Assembly: GCF_043290135.1 (NCBI RefSeq)
Contig: NC_134700.1
Location: 245,339,039-245,403,038 of the forward strand
DNA length: 64,000 nucleotides
Reading direction: 5' to 3'
Source: Rhipicephalus microplus
Lineage: Eukaryota; Arthropoda; Arachnida; Ixodida; Ixodidae
Shown: piece by piece, positions 31,955 to 43,895 of the stretch
How the letters are laid out: every line of letters begins with the position of its first letter
Position numbering within the stretch: the stretch's first letter is position 1
The notes under the pieces: model-generated
Seen by the model: only the letters and a program-made list of their open reading frames with translations
What the model was told of the DNA's origin: nothing
Databases searched by the model: none
Translations under genes and position numbers: made by a program

Positions 31955-32821
31955 TGTTATGCCTGCGAGTCCACAACGAACGTCCATGCCTCGGAAAAGG
32001 AAATCTGTGTCAAGGCCAGCCCGCGAGCCCGCCTGACGCGAACAACTCAACGGCGTAAACACGCGACAGCGCCTTTCTGGCGCGCACGTGCAGTGAGTCA
32101 TCTCAGCCCGCGAGCCCGTCGAGTAAACAACCGGCGCCTTCCTGTCTGGCGGGTCTGACGCAATGCCTGGCGACGTCACTCGTCCTTAGGTGCAGCCACC
32201 TGCAGCGCAGCCTCTCCAGATTCGATGAGAAAGAATGACGCGGCCCAGCGGCGACCCCCCATTGGAGGAGTCTGACCTCACGACCAGCGGCACTTCTGGT
32301 TGGACATTTGGGTTGGACCCGGAGCATATAAAAGAAGCCCTGCGGCGCGTCGCGAGCAGCAGACCCGTTGGAGGGCAGACATGTGTGTCGCAGCAGTCCT
32401 ATGTGAGAGCAGACATGTGTGTTGCAGTTGAGCTGTGTGTCAGAGAAGAGAGCTATGTGATAGAGAGTTGAGCTATGTGTTAGCAGACCCATTTGAGAGC
32501 AGACCTATGTGTTAGAGAGGAGAGCTCGGCTCTTCGAGTCTCTGTCGGCCCCAGTGCCGAATTTGTAACGCCTCTGTATATATGCTGTGCATAAACCTTG
32601 TTTAACTCACCGTCGTCTCGTCCGCTCTTCTATCAGCTCTGCGCAGAAGCACTCGCGAGCTGAGAAACCTACGCTACCAAACGGCTGGTGACCTTCCCGG
32701 TGGAATTCGAAGCAGTGGCGCCTTCGGGACCGTGTTGGCGTCGCCGTCTTTCGAAACAGTGGTTGCAGCGGTGAGATTCGTGGCGCCCTTCGTAACGTCG
32801 TCGGAGGTGCGCTTCGCAACA
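31955..32821 (+). repeat. 5' LTR, 867 bp
   Basis: It starts TGTTATGCC and ends GCAACA, with an offset of 4413 bp to the other copy. It includes a TATAAAAG box at 32327-32334 and a downstream stretch of short imperfect repeats (AGCAGACCTATGTGT type, about 32380-32520). Confidence 0.9.
32327..32334 (+). promoter_or_regulatory. TATA box of the gypsy LTR
   Basis: TATAAAAG stands in a GC-rich context; the copy in the 3' LTR (about 36740) is preserved. It would direct transcription of the element RNA. Confidence 0.7.
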
Positions 32822-32826
32822 GTAGT

Positions 32827-32844
32827 TGGCAGCTGCGGGATCGG
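32827..32844 (+). other. primer-binding site
   Basis: TGGCAGCTGCGGGATCGG begins five bases after the LTR end. The TGG start fits a tRNA 3' CCA end; the tRNA was not determined. Confidence 0.6.
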
Positions 32845-33125
32845 CCGGCGTCAGTGACATCGATGCGGTGAGTGCCTGATGTTTTCCCTCAGTTCACCAG
32901 ACTACTCTAGCTCAGGTTGTAGTAGTTTAGAGAAGGGCTGTGTGAAGCGTTGAAGTGAGCTTTGATCGTTTCAAGCAAAGTCGAAGTGCTTTGAAACCAA
33001 AGTTAATGCGGAGGGGGTGAACACGGGAGTGTGAAAAATTGCTTGCGCGTCTTGCTAGTTGAATTATAGTGGGTACGGCAAGTAAATTGTTAACAGGGGC
33101 AAACAGCAAGAGGCTAGTGTGAACG

Positions 33126-34754
33126 ATGGAGAACCTTAAAGTGAAGTAACTCATCGAAATTTGTGAGGAACTCGGCATTACTTTGGGCCATGCGAAACGA
33201 AAGCAAGCGATCCTTGAGATCATGAAGGATGAGGGAGTGTCGGCTGAGGAAGTCGATGAGGCCTGGGTGGATATCAAAGCACGCCGCGAGGAAGCTGAAA
33301 AGCGAGAAGCTCGCGAACGTGAAGAAGGTGAAAGGCGAGAAGCTCGCGAACGTGAAGAAGCTGAAAGGCGAGAACGCCACGAGGAGGCCGAGAGACAGGA
33401 GCGCCTCGAGTTGAAACGAATAGAATTGGCAATACTACAGTGTTCGCAGGCGCCTAGCGTAGCTTCTCCGACGATTCAGGTCAGCGGTTATAGAATTCGG
33501 GACCAATTGCCACCGTTCGTAGTAGGCGAGGACATGGCGAAGTATCTCGTCAAGTTTGAACACGTCTGTGAGCGAAATGCTTTGGAGCGGTCTCTTTGGG
33601 CGCAGAACCTGCTAGCTCTTCTTCCCGGCGAAGTGTCCGACGCGATAACTTGCTTGTCGAGGGGAGCGTTTGAGAGCTATGACGAGGTTAAGGAAGTGCT
33701 CTTGAGACGTTATATGTTGTCACCCGAGGCTTTCAGGCAAAGGTTCCGGTATGCTAAAAAGGGGAATGAGTCACACGTTGGCTCCGCGTTTCGTCCTAAA
33801 GCCGATTTAATTGAATGGCTCAAGGGCGAAGGTGTTTATGACGACCGCGATAAAGTGGTGGAATGCATTGCATTGGAGCGATTCTACCACTGCATCGAGG
33901 AGGATGTCAAACTTTGGCTGCAGGACAAACTTGGTGAAGTACAGCTAAACAAGGCAGCAGAGTTAGCTGAGGAGTATTATACTCGCCGAAAGTTGCACAG
34001 CAGGGCAGTGCGCGTTGAAAAGAATGAGAGAAAAGAGGGCTTTTCAAAGAAACCTGATCAACGGAGACCCGCTCCGCACCGTAATTTCAAGAAGGACCCG
34101 TCTCTTACGAAGGACACTGTAGGGGAAGGGCAAACGGAAGCGGAGAAATCGAGTGAGGTTTCTAAACAACGCACTGATACCACAGGGACGTTTGAATCAC
34201 GGAAGCCGCTAATCTGCTACAACTGCAAACAGGAAGGGCACATCGCGATAAACTGTAAGCAAAAGTTTGCTTTTGCAACAATCCGAGAATCGGAAAAGAA
34301 CATGCGGTTGTTGGAGCCGTATACCCAACAAATTAGTGTGAATGGGCAAACGTGTCGAGCACTTAGAGACTCAGCGGCAACCATGAACGTTGTCCATCCT
34401 TCATTGGTGTCTCCGGATGACTTTACAGGAGAATGCGCGTGGATCAGGCAAGTCGCCGAGGAGCAGAGGGCTTGCTTACCAATCGCTACGGTTGTCCTTG
34501 AAGGCCCGTTCGGTAAGCTTCGCACTGAAGCGGCTGTGTCTGCCGCGCTTCTCGATCGTTTCCCATATCTTTTCTCTAACAACTCAGAGCAGCTTCTCGA
34601 AGAGCAGGGTAAATCGTTCTTCCCCAACTTAGCGTACATGGCCCTCACGCGATCGCAAGCGCGGAAGCTTTCGCGGGAGCTTGATCTTGTTCTGTGTGGT
34701 AAAACAAGTTCAAAAGCAGCAGATCTGTGTGACCTTGGCGGCGAGTCGACGTAA
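33126..34754 (+). pseudogene. gypsy Gag and protease-like region, with premature stop
   Basis: The natural start is probably ATG 33126. A TAA at codon 8 (33147-33149) interrupts it, after which the frame is open to 34754. N-terminal residues are Glu/Arg-rich repeats (AREREEAERRE), a predicted coiled coil as in the Gag at 741-2960. A Gag capsid region follows (LPPFVVGEDMAKYLVKFEHV, then LLRRYMLSPEAFRQRFR). One CCHC knuckle CYNCKQEGHIAINC lies near 34216. The protease position reads RDSAAT at about 34368, so the Asp is present but not the DTG/DSG form, and activity is doubtful. The frame ends at TAA 34752, and the same frame continues beyond it into integrase pieces. Confidence 0.8.
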
Positions 34755-34853
34755 CCTCAGACACAAGATTTTCTGTGTGAGTCATTTGAGCCGTCACTCG
34801 AGCGGCCCGTCGCCGAAGCCACCGGCGCGGTATGCGTAGCAGGGAGAGACGAC

Positions 34854-35672
34854 ATGGCGCCATTGAGTCAGAGCGAGAGGGCTGCAACGCTCTCGCCTGT
34901 GGCGGAAAGTTGGAGTGAGCTGTCGAGGGTTGATCGAGAAACGCTCATTCGAGAGCAGCGTGAGGACCTCTCGATTAAAGCGCTAATGGAAAGCGTAAAC
35001 TTGGGAAAAAAGAAAAAGAATGTTTCTTTTTTTGAGAAAGCAGGGCTTTTGTATCGAAGCTACACAAATGCGCAAGGTCGCAAGTATGAGCAGCTCTTGG
35101 TGCCACAAAAGTATCGTCACCAACTATTGGAACTGGCGCATGAAAACGCGTGGGCCGGGCATCTCGGCATAAAGAAGAGCAAGGCTAGAGTTTCCCTTGA
35201 GTTTTATTGGCCGAAATGCTGGAAGGACATCGAAGACTTTGTACGCTCATGCGACACTTGTCGGAGAGTGGGGAAATTCGCGGACAAGTGGAAGGCACCC
35301 ATGAAGCTTTCTAATACCAATTATGAAGTGAAATTAGGAAGGCGGCCAAACAAAATTTACCACAGTAAATTGATGAAACCATACGTTCTATGTCAAGTGG
35401 TCGTAAATCTGCTTTTGAATGCTTCAGAGGAAGAGGGAGCAGAAATTTTGATCACTAGTGACGTAATCGAAAAAGGATTGGAGGTAATCTTGGAGCAGTT
35501 GAACCTAGAGCCTAGGTTAAGTGAAGTCCAGAAGAAGGAGCTAAGAAGGAATGTTCCTTTTTATGAGAAATCTGGACTCCCCTATTGTAGTTACACAGAT
35601 GTGCAACGTCGCAAGTACGAGCAGCCCTTAGTACCGCATAGGTATCGTCGCCTTAAAGTGGCCGGTTACTGA
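34854..35672 (+). pseudogene. integrase remnant with two internal deletions
   Basis: In the same frame as the Gag region, 100 bp after its stop. A linker (FFEKAGLLYRSYTN) leads into the integrase zinc domain with H-x6-GH at AHENAWAGHLG (about 35136) and C-x2-C at CDTCRR (about 35253). The catalytic D,D-35-E core that should follow is absent: the frame passes directly to a C-terminal integrase tail (KLGRRPNKIYHSKLMKPY, about 35333). The linker is then repeated in diverged form (PFYEKSGLPYCSYTDVQRRK, about 35554), a partial internal duplication. There is no RT or RNase H anywhere in the element. Confidence 0.8.
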
Positions 35673-36353
35673 GATGGAGCGTGATACTCCGACAGCGCAA
35701 CTTAAACGTTCGCTGAAAAAAAAAAGGGAAAGCTAAACGCTAATGCAGACGCATTGAGCCGTGCATTTAGTTAGTACCTTCTCCACCCTTCGGTTTCTCG
35801 CTGGCGATTCGGGGCAAAATTTTGACCTCATCACGACCTGAGCTGAGCGCTCTCGTCCAGAGTGAGCTCAAGGAGCCAACTTTATGTTCTATTCTAATTC
35901 GTTACGTTGTTGTACGTGAAAAAAATTTGAGTTGTCATTTTAAGAGTATTGTGTCCCACATGTGCCTCTTGATGTAGAGGGAACGAAATTCCGGTAGTCA
36001 CGTAGCTAGGTATATGTTGTACTATACTTTGTCTGGTGTTCTGTCGGGTGACCGAGGGCACTTGCTTGTGTCGTGTGTTGTCTGTTGTCGAACCATTCTT
36101 GACAAGTTGCAGAACCATCGACAAGTGCTGAAACCAAAGATCGTCAGAAGAGACGAGCGAAGCTGGCCGGCAAGTTGTGGCGACAAGCCAGTGGAGCTGG
36201 GATCCGTCCTCAAGAATGGGATGTGTTCCCGGAACAGAGTCTGGAGCTGCATTCTCCCCATGGCCCTGGAGGCAAACCTGGAGGGACCTGGCGAATGAGC
36301 GCGCCTGACATCCGAGCCACGTGGAAGCAGCTCGTCTTTCCGGCGCATTGTCT

Positions 36354-36367
36354 GGCGGCGGGGGTGC
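36354..36367 (+). other. polypurine tract
   Basis: GGCGGCGGGGGTGC abuts the 3' LTR start; it is G-rich with C and T interruptions, so a weak example of the class. Confidence 0.5.
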
Positions 36368-37188
36368 TGTTATGCCTGCGAGTCCACAACGAACGTCCAT
36401 GCCTCGGAAAAGGAAATCTGTGTCAAGGCCAGCCCGCGAGCCCGCCTGACGCGAACAACTCAACGGCGTAAACACGCGACGGCGCCTTTTTGGCGCGCAC
36501 GTGCAGTGAGTCATCTCAGCCCGCGAGCCCGTCGAGTAAACAACCGGCGCCTTCCTGTCTGGCGGGTCTGACGCAATGCCTGGCGACGTCACTCGTCCTT
36601 GGGTGCAGCCACCTGCAGCGCAGCCTCTCCAGATTCGATGAGAAAGAATGACGCGGCCCAGCGGCGACCCCCCATTGGAGGAGTCTGACCTCACGACCAG
36701 CGGCACTTCTGGTTGGACATTTGGGTTGGACCCGGTGCATATAAAAGAAGCCCTGCGGCGCGTCGCGAGCAGCAGGCCCGTTGGAGGGCAGACATGTGTG
36801 TCGCAGCAGTCCTATGTGAGAGCAGACATGTGTATCGCAGTTGAGCTGTGTGTCAGAGAAGAGAGCTATGTGATAGAGAGTTGAGCTATGATTTAGCAGA
36901 CCCATTTGAGAGCAGACCTATGTGTTAGAGAGGAGAACTCGGCTCTTCGAGTCTCTGTCGGCCCCAGTGCCGAATTTGTAACGCCTCTGTATATATGCTG
37001 TACATAAACCTTGTTTAACTCACCGTCGTCTCGTCCGCTCGTCTATCAGCTCTGCGCAGAAGCAGTCGCGAGCTGAGAAACCTACGCTACCAAACGGCTG
37101 GTGACCTTCCCGGTGGAATTCGAAACAGTGGCGCCTTCGGGACCGTGTTGGCGTCGCCGTCTTTCGAAACAGTGGTTGCAGCGGTGAG

Positions 37189-40100
37189 GAGGAGGAGGTA
37201 AAACTTTATTAGACCAAGGGACTTGGGCACTTACGTCCCAGGGTCCCCGCACGACCCCACTTCGCTATGCGTTCATGAGTTCATGCAGTTCCATGACGTG
37301 GGCGGCCCGGTCAGTGGCGATTTTCTGCTTGGCCGGGTCCGTCGAGCGCAGCAAGGTCTCCCATTCCTCCCATGTGGTCAGTGGCTCCGGGCCCCACGGG
37401 GGAGGGTCCGCCGGGCATTCCATGAGAATGTGGGTAAGGGTAGCGTGGGGGTGAGTGCATTGCGCACAAGACGCTCCCAGGTAAATGCGGGAAAGAAAAT
37501 AGGGGGAGGGAAGGGTGCGGGTCTGAAGGCGACGCCATAATATTTGGTGAAAATTTTTGAGGGATCGGTGGGGTGGTGGGTATAGCTGGCGTTCGGCGCG
37601 ATATGACTGGGTCATCTCGTTGAACGAATGCATGCGCTCCCTGGAAGAGCCCGACTCCGATTCCGCCGCCGCCCGGTTGATGAGACCTCGGGCGTGGTCA
37701 TTGGCGGCTTCGTTGCCGGGATTTCCAGAGTGCGCAGGCACCCAGATCAGCTCCACATGGCGAGCCGGGTTTTTGGTGGGCGAGCTGGGAATTCTGAAAG
37801 CGCTCTCGTGGACTCGTCCTCGCGCGAAATTTAGGATCGCGGTTTTCGAGTCGGAAAGGACGTACCGGGCATCAGTGTGTGCGAGGGCAAGCGCGATCGC
37901 CGCTTCTTCCGAGGATTCCGGGGTGGATGCAGGAGGAAGGTGGAGAGTTGCAATGGGTTGGAGTGTGCGATCAACGACTGCAACTGCCGCGTCGTCGCCC
38001 GTGCAAGCTGCATCCATCCATACGGCGTCCTCTTCAGAACCGTAGTATTTGTGGAGAGCTTTTGCACGGGCCTTGCGGCGGGCCGAATGGTAGGTAACGT
38101 GGGTGTTTCTTGGGAGAGGTTTAACTATTATCTTTGTGTGTATGGGTCGGGGGATTGGTAGAAGTGTGGGGTCGGCTGCTGGTATGTGAATATTGAGGCT
38201 GTCAAGTATGTAGCGTCCGGTGAAAGTCTGAGCTAAACGAGTGTATTGCGCTCGTCTGTGGGCCTCAGTGAGTTCGTGTGTGGTGTTATGGAGCCCAAGC
38301 TGAAGAAGTTTAGTGGTCTGTGTGTTAGGGGGGAGGTGTAAGGCCACCTTGTAGGCTTTACGAAGCATGGCATCCAGGGTGGCTATTTCTTCTTGTCGAA
38401 GTCGGAGATACGGGATTGTATAAAGGAAGCGGCTCAGTATGAAGGCTTGAATGAGACGACACAAATCGTGTTCCTTCATGCCATAGTGTTTTCCAGAAAC
38501 TCTGCGGACGAGGTGCGAGAGCGCAACCGTCACCCGCTTGAGTTTCCGGATAGTGAAAGTGTTACGGCCGTTATTTTGGATGTGAAGGCCCAAGATTCGG
38601 ATTGTGTCGACCGCTGGGATAGGGTGCCCGTCCAGAGTAACGGTGATGGGGGCAGTGGGAAGAGTACGTGGTGAAGGGCGTATGAGAAGCAGCTCAGATT
38701 TTTCCGGGGAACAGGAGAGACCAATGCTTTGTGCGTGTTGTTGTGTAATGTTTGCGGCGGTTTGTAAGGTTTCCTCTATGTCGCCATCACTACCGTGGGT
38801 GGTCCACAGTGTGATGTCGTCTGCATAGAGGGTGTGGTGAAGGTGAGGGATATTGTGAAGAGCGCGGGCTAAGGGAATGAGTGTAGCATTGAAGAGAAAA
38901 GGGGAAAGGACCGAACCTTGCGGAGTGCCTACACCACTGAGAGTATATGGAGGGGACGCATGGGGGCCCATATGAACCTCGGCCGTGCGTCCTGATAGGA
39001 AGGCTTGTATGTAGGCGTACATACGAACGCCCACATCGAGGGGGGAGAGAGCCGCCATGATCGCTCGGTGTTCTACTCGATCAAAGGCCTTGGTTAAGTC
39101 CAGGGCCAAGACGGCTTTAGTATGAGCGGGGATGAGAGGATCAAGAATGCCGTGCGTCAGTTGAAGCATGGCATCTTGGGCAGACACACGGGCGGAAGCC
39201 CACCATGCTGTGCGGGTATAGGTTGTGGTCGTGCATGTGTTGAGTCAGTCTGTTTAAAGCAACCTGCTCGAGAAGCTTCCCGAGACATGATGTGAGTGAA
39301 ATGGGGCGGAGGTTTGATATGGTAAGGGGTTTGTTAGGTTTAGGGATGAATACAATCTTGGCATGGCGCCAGGATTGCGGCAAGGTGCCTTCCTTCCAGC
39401 ATTTATTAAAGTAATCTGTGCAATCGATTGATCATCCAGATTACGGAGCATGGAGTTAGTTATCCCGTCTTTCCCCGGTGCAGAGCTTGTTCGGATGTTC
39501 TGGAGGGCCATACGGACCTCTTGCTCCGATATGTCGTTGTCCAGGGCTTCATTCGGGGCTCCCGTGTAGGGCGGCAGAGGGGAGGAGGTGCCGGGTGCCG
39601 TGTGTGTTGTGCGTAGTTGGTCCAGAAGGGTGTCAGGGGAAAGCGTGGAGTTGTGAAGTAAGCGTGTGATGTGATGTTGTGACGTTGTGCGTGAGTGTGT
39701 AGGGTCGATAAGGTGCCGTAGGAGGTGCCATGCGTACTTGGTAGAGAGATTGCCAGCTATGCTGTTGCACACCTGACCGCAGTTGGAACGTCACATTTCC
39801 TCGGCGTGCGCAGTTGTTTGTGTCTGTAGCGTAACCAGTCGGCGTTTTAACGTTCTGTTATGCTTCTGTCGTTTCCATCTCTCCAGTATGCTGGGGTGCG
39901 CCTCCCAGAGGTGGGCAAAGCGAGTGTCCAATGTAGGGGTGTTGGGTGGTGTGGTAATCTTTTGTGTGTGTGCGGTTATATCATCTAGGAGAGATGAGAC
40001 CCAATGATCAATGTCTTGTATCGGGGTATTGGGGAGTTCCCGACGAGCGGATCGGATAGCGTCCCAGTGAGATTGTGGGTGAGGAGTCGAGGTCTGTGTG

Positions 40101-40299
40101 GTGTGTGAGGTATTTGTATGGCGATAATATAATGGTCGCTTCCAAGTGTGTGTTGTGTACGAGACCATGGGATATCTTTGAGAGAACGGCTGAGTGTGAG
40201 GTCTGGACTAGTGTCCATTGTTACGCTATTGCCGATTCGGGTTGGTGTGAGAAAGTTATGTGTAGTGAGGCGCAAGTCTTGAATGGTAGTCCAAAGCCT
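37189..40299 (-). mobile_element. RNase H-bearing LINE (I-group-like), 5'-truncated
   Basis: The insertion is oriented opposite to the host LTR and flanked by the 8-bp duplication GCGGTGAG. Its 3' end on the minus strand is TAATAAAGTTTTACCTCCTCCTC, so the tail is a CTC run rather than poly(A). The 5' end lies inside the endonuclease domain. RT, RNase H and a C-terminal zinc finger are present, but the frame is broken. It arrived after the gypsy element. Confidence 0.88.
37265..40275 (-). pseudogene. LINE ORF2: endonuclease end, RT, RNase H, zinc finger
   Basis: Reading down the minus strand: the endonuclease C-terminus with SPDLTLSR and GSDHYII (about 40210-40120), a linker with APGKDGI (about 39480), then RT motifs KIVFIPKPNKP (about 39360), LALDLTKAFDRVEHR (about 39105), GTPQGSVLSPFLF (about 38910) and the active-site YADD (38828-38817). 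RNase H follows with WMDAAC, EEAAIAL, LSDSKTA and HSGNPGNEAAND (about 38015-37690), all four acidic positions apparently kept. A CAQC...H...C zinc cluster is at about 37475-37418. Frame changes near 39195, 39415 and again upstream (39780-39990) break the reading frame. The stretch 39187-37265 is still open. Not functional as a whole. Confidence 0.85.
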
Positions 40300-40357
40300 G
40301 CGGTGAGATTCGTAGCGCCCTTCGTAACGTCGTCGGAGGCGCGCTTCGCAACAGTAC

Positions 40358-41423
40358 CAACAATGCTGAGGCGGCCCAAAAAGCTTCGTCGCGCCCTCTG
40401 GTCCACTGTCGGGTGCCTATTGCGCAACACTCGCCGCGTACACAAACAATCGCAGTTTTAAGAAACAAAACGCTGTGCTCTTAAGATCAGCGTTAAAAGC
40501 GGACACCTACGGTTGTTAAAACAGTGTCGATAGGCACCACACCCACGATAACCACTTGAACTGCGTCTTGCCGAGTTTTACCACGATGGTGGTTCCACGC
40601 CTCGGGAGCGCACGAATTCTCGAACAGACGTCATACAAGCGCGGTTCGCAGCGCCGCTATCAGTCGCACACCAGACGAATAGCCAGCACTGCAATCACAA
40701 TTGACGTTTCACGAACAACAGGATCTACGTGAAACAACAGGACGTACTTGAACAACTGAAAAGTATTTGAAAAGTAGTTCCGAGATCTTGCCTGGCCACA
40801 GAACACCGGGCCTGGCTCTGTAGTAGAATGCTTCATTGCCATGCAGAATGCTTGGGCTCGATTCCTGCTGGGACGCTGCTCATATTTTATAAAGCTGAAA
40901 GCAGCTAAATATAAAAATATAAGTCTACGTGGAGCTGCATTACAAATAACTATCATAACACAGCTACTGACGCTTGTCACTAGAACTGACTGTGTGCTAT
41001 GAAACTGCAATGTGCATTGTGCATCAGGATACAAGGGGCTCTCAAGAACCATCAGCAGTAAATCAAACAAGAAAGAGTTCAGGAGAAGATGGAAGTATGA
41101 GTGATGAAAAATCCTTGAACAGCGAAGGGCACAATGTCAGTCCTATGCAGCGACTTAACAAGGAGGGGTCACTGCGAGAACCTTCACCCCCCACCCCTTG
41201 AAGGGCAACCCTACGACGCGTATGATGTTGAGGACAAGCCGCGATATTGGGTCCCGTGACATCCCCCGTTCTAAGATTTTTATCAATACAGCAAAATATA
41301 AGCCCTATAATAAATACTCATTTTTTCTAGCTCAATCTTAGGACAACAGATAAAGATATCTTGATTTGCGATTGTCTTTGGGGTTAACAAACCGATAGAA
41401 AAAGGTAGCTTGTTGCATGGATA
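40358..41423. other. no gene recognised
   Basis: Mixed composition, becoming AT-rich after 40900. No domain-bearing frame. Confidence 0.6.
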
Positions 41424-41757
41424 GGGAGCTTTAGAATAGAGGCCCCAAAAGTTTGGAGCCCCAAAGAAATAGCGTCAAGGCCACTGCACACGAGCAAAAC
41501 CCAAACCGCGTTTGGGTTTTCGGTTGGGGACACTATTTCTCGAATTTAGCAGGAGCCGTAAAGCCTGCCCCAAAAGCTTTACGTCGGACACACGTGACAG
41601 CACTCATTGAAGCTGTGGTCCAGTACTGGAGTGACCAAGGATTAGGTGAGTGTCCAAAGAGTTGCAGACCCAATTCGAAAACTCATCGCTCCTGCTTGAC
41701 CCAAGGCTTTCATATGCAAAAGGGTTTGGGGCTATTTGAAACCTCCCTAATAGCTTA
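41424..41757. mobile_element. possible MITE
   Basis: The ends GGGAGCTTTAGAATAG and CTAATAGCTTAACC are loosely inverse, and the segment contains an internal hairpin ACCCAAA-CCGCG-TTTGGGT at about 41501. The inverted ends are imperfect and no target duplication is clear. Confidence 0.35.
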
Positions 41758-42209
41758 ACCTCTGTACCAACAAACATGCACCAAGCTTAGAACAAGTGGC
41801 TTGTGTGCCCAATAATAGTTACTGTAAAGCTTCTGCAGATCATGATGTGCGTAACGTCAAGCCACTTGATAATAGTAGACTTGCTTAAGAAATTGGAAAA
41901 ATTGCACAACAGCTCAATTTATTGATGTTATAATGCGACTGTTGTATCGGCAGACTCCCCTAGTAGTCTTAAAGAGGGCACCAAGTCTGCCTTTTTTGGA
42001 CTTATCCTATGCATGGTTTAAAGTACTGGGCTACGGCCACGCAGGCTTTCTATGATAATGGAAGCTGAGGATCTCGAACGTTGCTGTCAAAGAACTGTTG
42101 GCTTCCCACCGTGGCCTACAAAAAACCAATAACCAATGGCAGGCGATTGTGAGAAGCACATCATCACTTTATCTCCATTCTTGCGTGCATTGAGAAGTTC
42201 GGCTTCTCT

Positions 42210-42390
42210 AATTGATTGATTTGTAGGGTTTAACGTCCCAAAACCACCATATGATTATGAGAGACGCCGTAGTGGAGGGCTCCGGAAATTTTGACCACCT
42301 GGGGTTCGTTAATGTACACCCAAATCTGAGTACACGGGCCTACAACATTTCCGCCTCCATCGGAAATGCAGCCGCCACAGCCGGGATATT
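42210..42390 (-). mobile_element. tRNA-derived SINE (Ruka-like), 5'-truncated
   Basis: Reverse-strand copy with the same body as at 29210 and a TCAATCAAT-type tail at 42210-42220. A perfect 9-bp duplication GGCTTCTCT flanks it (42201-42209 and 42391-42399). The tRNA head, and so the pol III promoter, is absent. Confidence 0.85.
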
Positions 42391-42844
42391 GGCTTCTCTG
42401 AGACTCTACCTTTTTGGTGAGGAAGCGGCACTGTAATCAAACCTTGCGCTTGGTTATGCTTACCTGCTTTGAATAAAATGGACAGATCATACATGAGCGT
42501 TTTTCCCCGGTGTCTTCTGGTTGTCAATCACAACCCAGAAACTATTTAGAATAAGTGAATGTTTTCACTTGCAAGAGCACTCATTGCATAAAGGATCCTA
42601 ACACCACTCAGTACCATGTACTTCATTGGAATTGTTCTAACCATGAAAAGCAACACAAAACAGGCAGCAGCAGCCAGCAAAGCATATGCAAAGGACTATA
42701 ACTGGAATTTCCTAGGGTGAATTTTCAGCGCAGGTGGAGGGTTCAATCAACAACAAGCGCTAGCAAAACAATCTATATATTTGCATGTCAGCACAGATGC
42801 AGCTCGCATGGTGCAAATCACGTGAAAGACAGCTGCTTGGTGTA

Positions 42845-42961
42845 GCAATATCTCGGTATTTCTGCCTGGACCCAAATGGGAGCAGTTGGTGCAGCACATC
42901 TCTCTAGCGATGTCTCAGTATTTCTGCCTGGACCCAAATGGGAGCAGTTGGTGCAGCACAT
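42845..42961 (+). repeat. two-unit tandem duplication, 62-bp period
   Basis: 42845-42899 and 42907-42961 share 55 bp with only about three differences (shared TATTTCTGCCTGGACCCAAA). No coding role is apparent. Confidence 0.85.
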
Positions 42962-43895
42962 TTATCACCGCAAAAAGTACCGTTCTGTGCAGCCCTTTAC
43001 GGCCCACCTTCTGCTCTTTTTTTTCCTTTTTCCCACCTTTTTTATCCAATGAGCAAGCAATAAAGTGTCCTTCTGACTGGAGCATAGTTGCCACTTGCAT
43101 TCACTCAATGCAAAAGGTTGGCCATATCATCATTCTCTATCGAACTTCTACATCATGCACTGTGGCGCCATATCTTGCCTTTCACAAACCAAGGAATGAT
43201 ACACACCATGACTCATTCGCATTTTTTTATTCTCAATTCAACTGATCCCCATGGAGTCAGTGAGTAATCATTATCTCCATGGACAGCACACATCGCTTAC
43301 ACATCCACATCAATAAAATCACTGCTATATTTACATTTGAAAGCTTTTCTTTGTACAAAACACATCCACTAAGAGAGGATGTACATAATGAGAGGTTAAT
43401 TATGGCTTGCCTGGCAAGCCTCTCCCACAAAAAGCATGCTTGTCTTATGAAAACATGACCATTTCGGATCATACAGGATAACACTGATAGGACCCACCAG
43501 ACCTGGATGACTGACTGCCTTTTCAGGTTGAAGGCAATTCTTGCCTGAGCCTGTAAAGAAAAATATAAAAATAAAAGTCCAACTAGGTCACAACATCACG
43601 AAAGCCACGAAATAGCAAGTATACTCCTTCAATACCACATGTTAGTTCCAAGCATCAAGGTGTGCACAAAAAGTTGAATGCTGTCCTGGTTTAATCCTGC
43701 AGCGATGCCTGTATAAACTAATGGTAATTATATAGTCATTAAAAACTTTTGTTTCGATGTTAACTCGGAACCACCCTATAAACACTACCACCAGACATGA
43801 AATTTTCACCGTGCCCTCAAGAAATGGTGAGGAACTATTCATTCATACATGATGTTACTATCCATTCATATATGATGTCAGATTTCCAAGTCATC
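42962..43895. other. no gene recognised
   Basis: AT-rich non-coding sequence with a TTTTTTCC-type run at 43018-43045. Confidence 0.55.

Larger units (their letters stand above)
31955..40353 (+). mobile_element. Ty3/gypsy deletion derivative, carrying a nested LINE
   Basis: The 4-bp GTAC (31951-31954 and 40354-40357) brackets 867-bp LTRs. The 5' LTR is 31955-32821. The 3' LTR is 36368-37188 plus 40308-40353 (one LTR duplicated over GCGGTGAG), interrupted by a LINE at 37189-40299. The 3.5 kb interior keeps Gag, a protease-like stretch, the integrase zinc domain and the integrase C-terminal tail, but the RT, RNase H and integrase catalytic core are missing. LTRs differ at roughly 2% of positions, so this is older than the element at 8591. 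It is non-autonomous. Confidence 0.88.
36368..40353 (+). repeat. 3' LTR, split by a LINE insertion
   Basis: 36368-37188 matches 31955-32775, and 40308-40353 matches 32776-32821. The break falls at GCGGTGAG, which is present on both sides of the intervening LINE (37181-37188 and 40300-40307) as its target duplication. Confidence 0.92.

Noticed and set aside
37557..38045. 162-codon plus-strand frame
   Set aside because: Antisense shadow of the LINE RNase H region, which has recognisable catalytic motifs on the minus strand.
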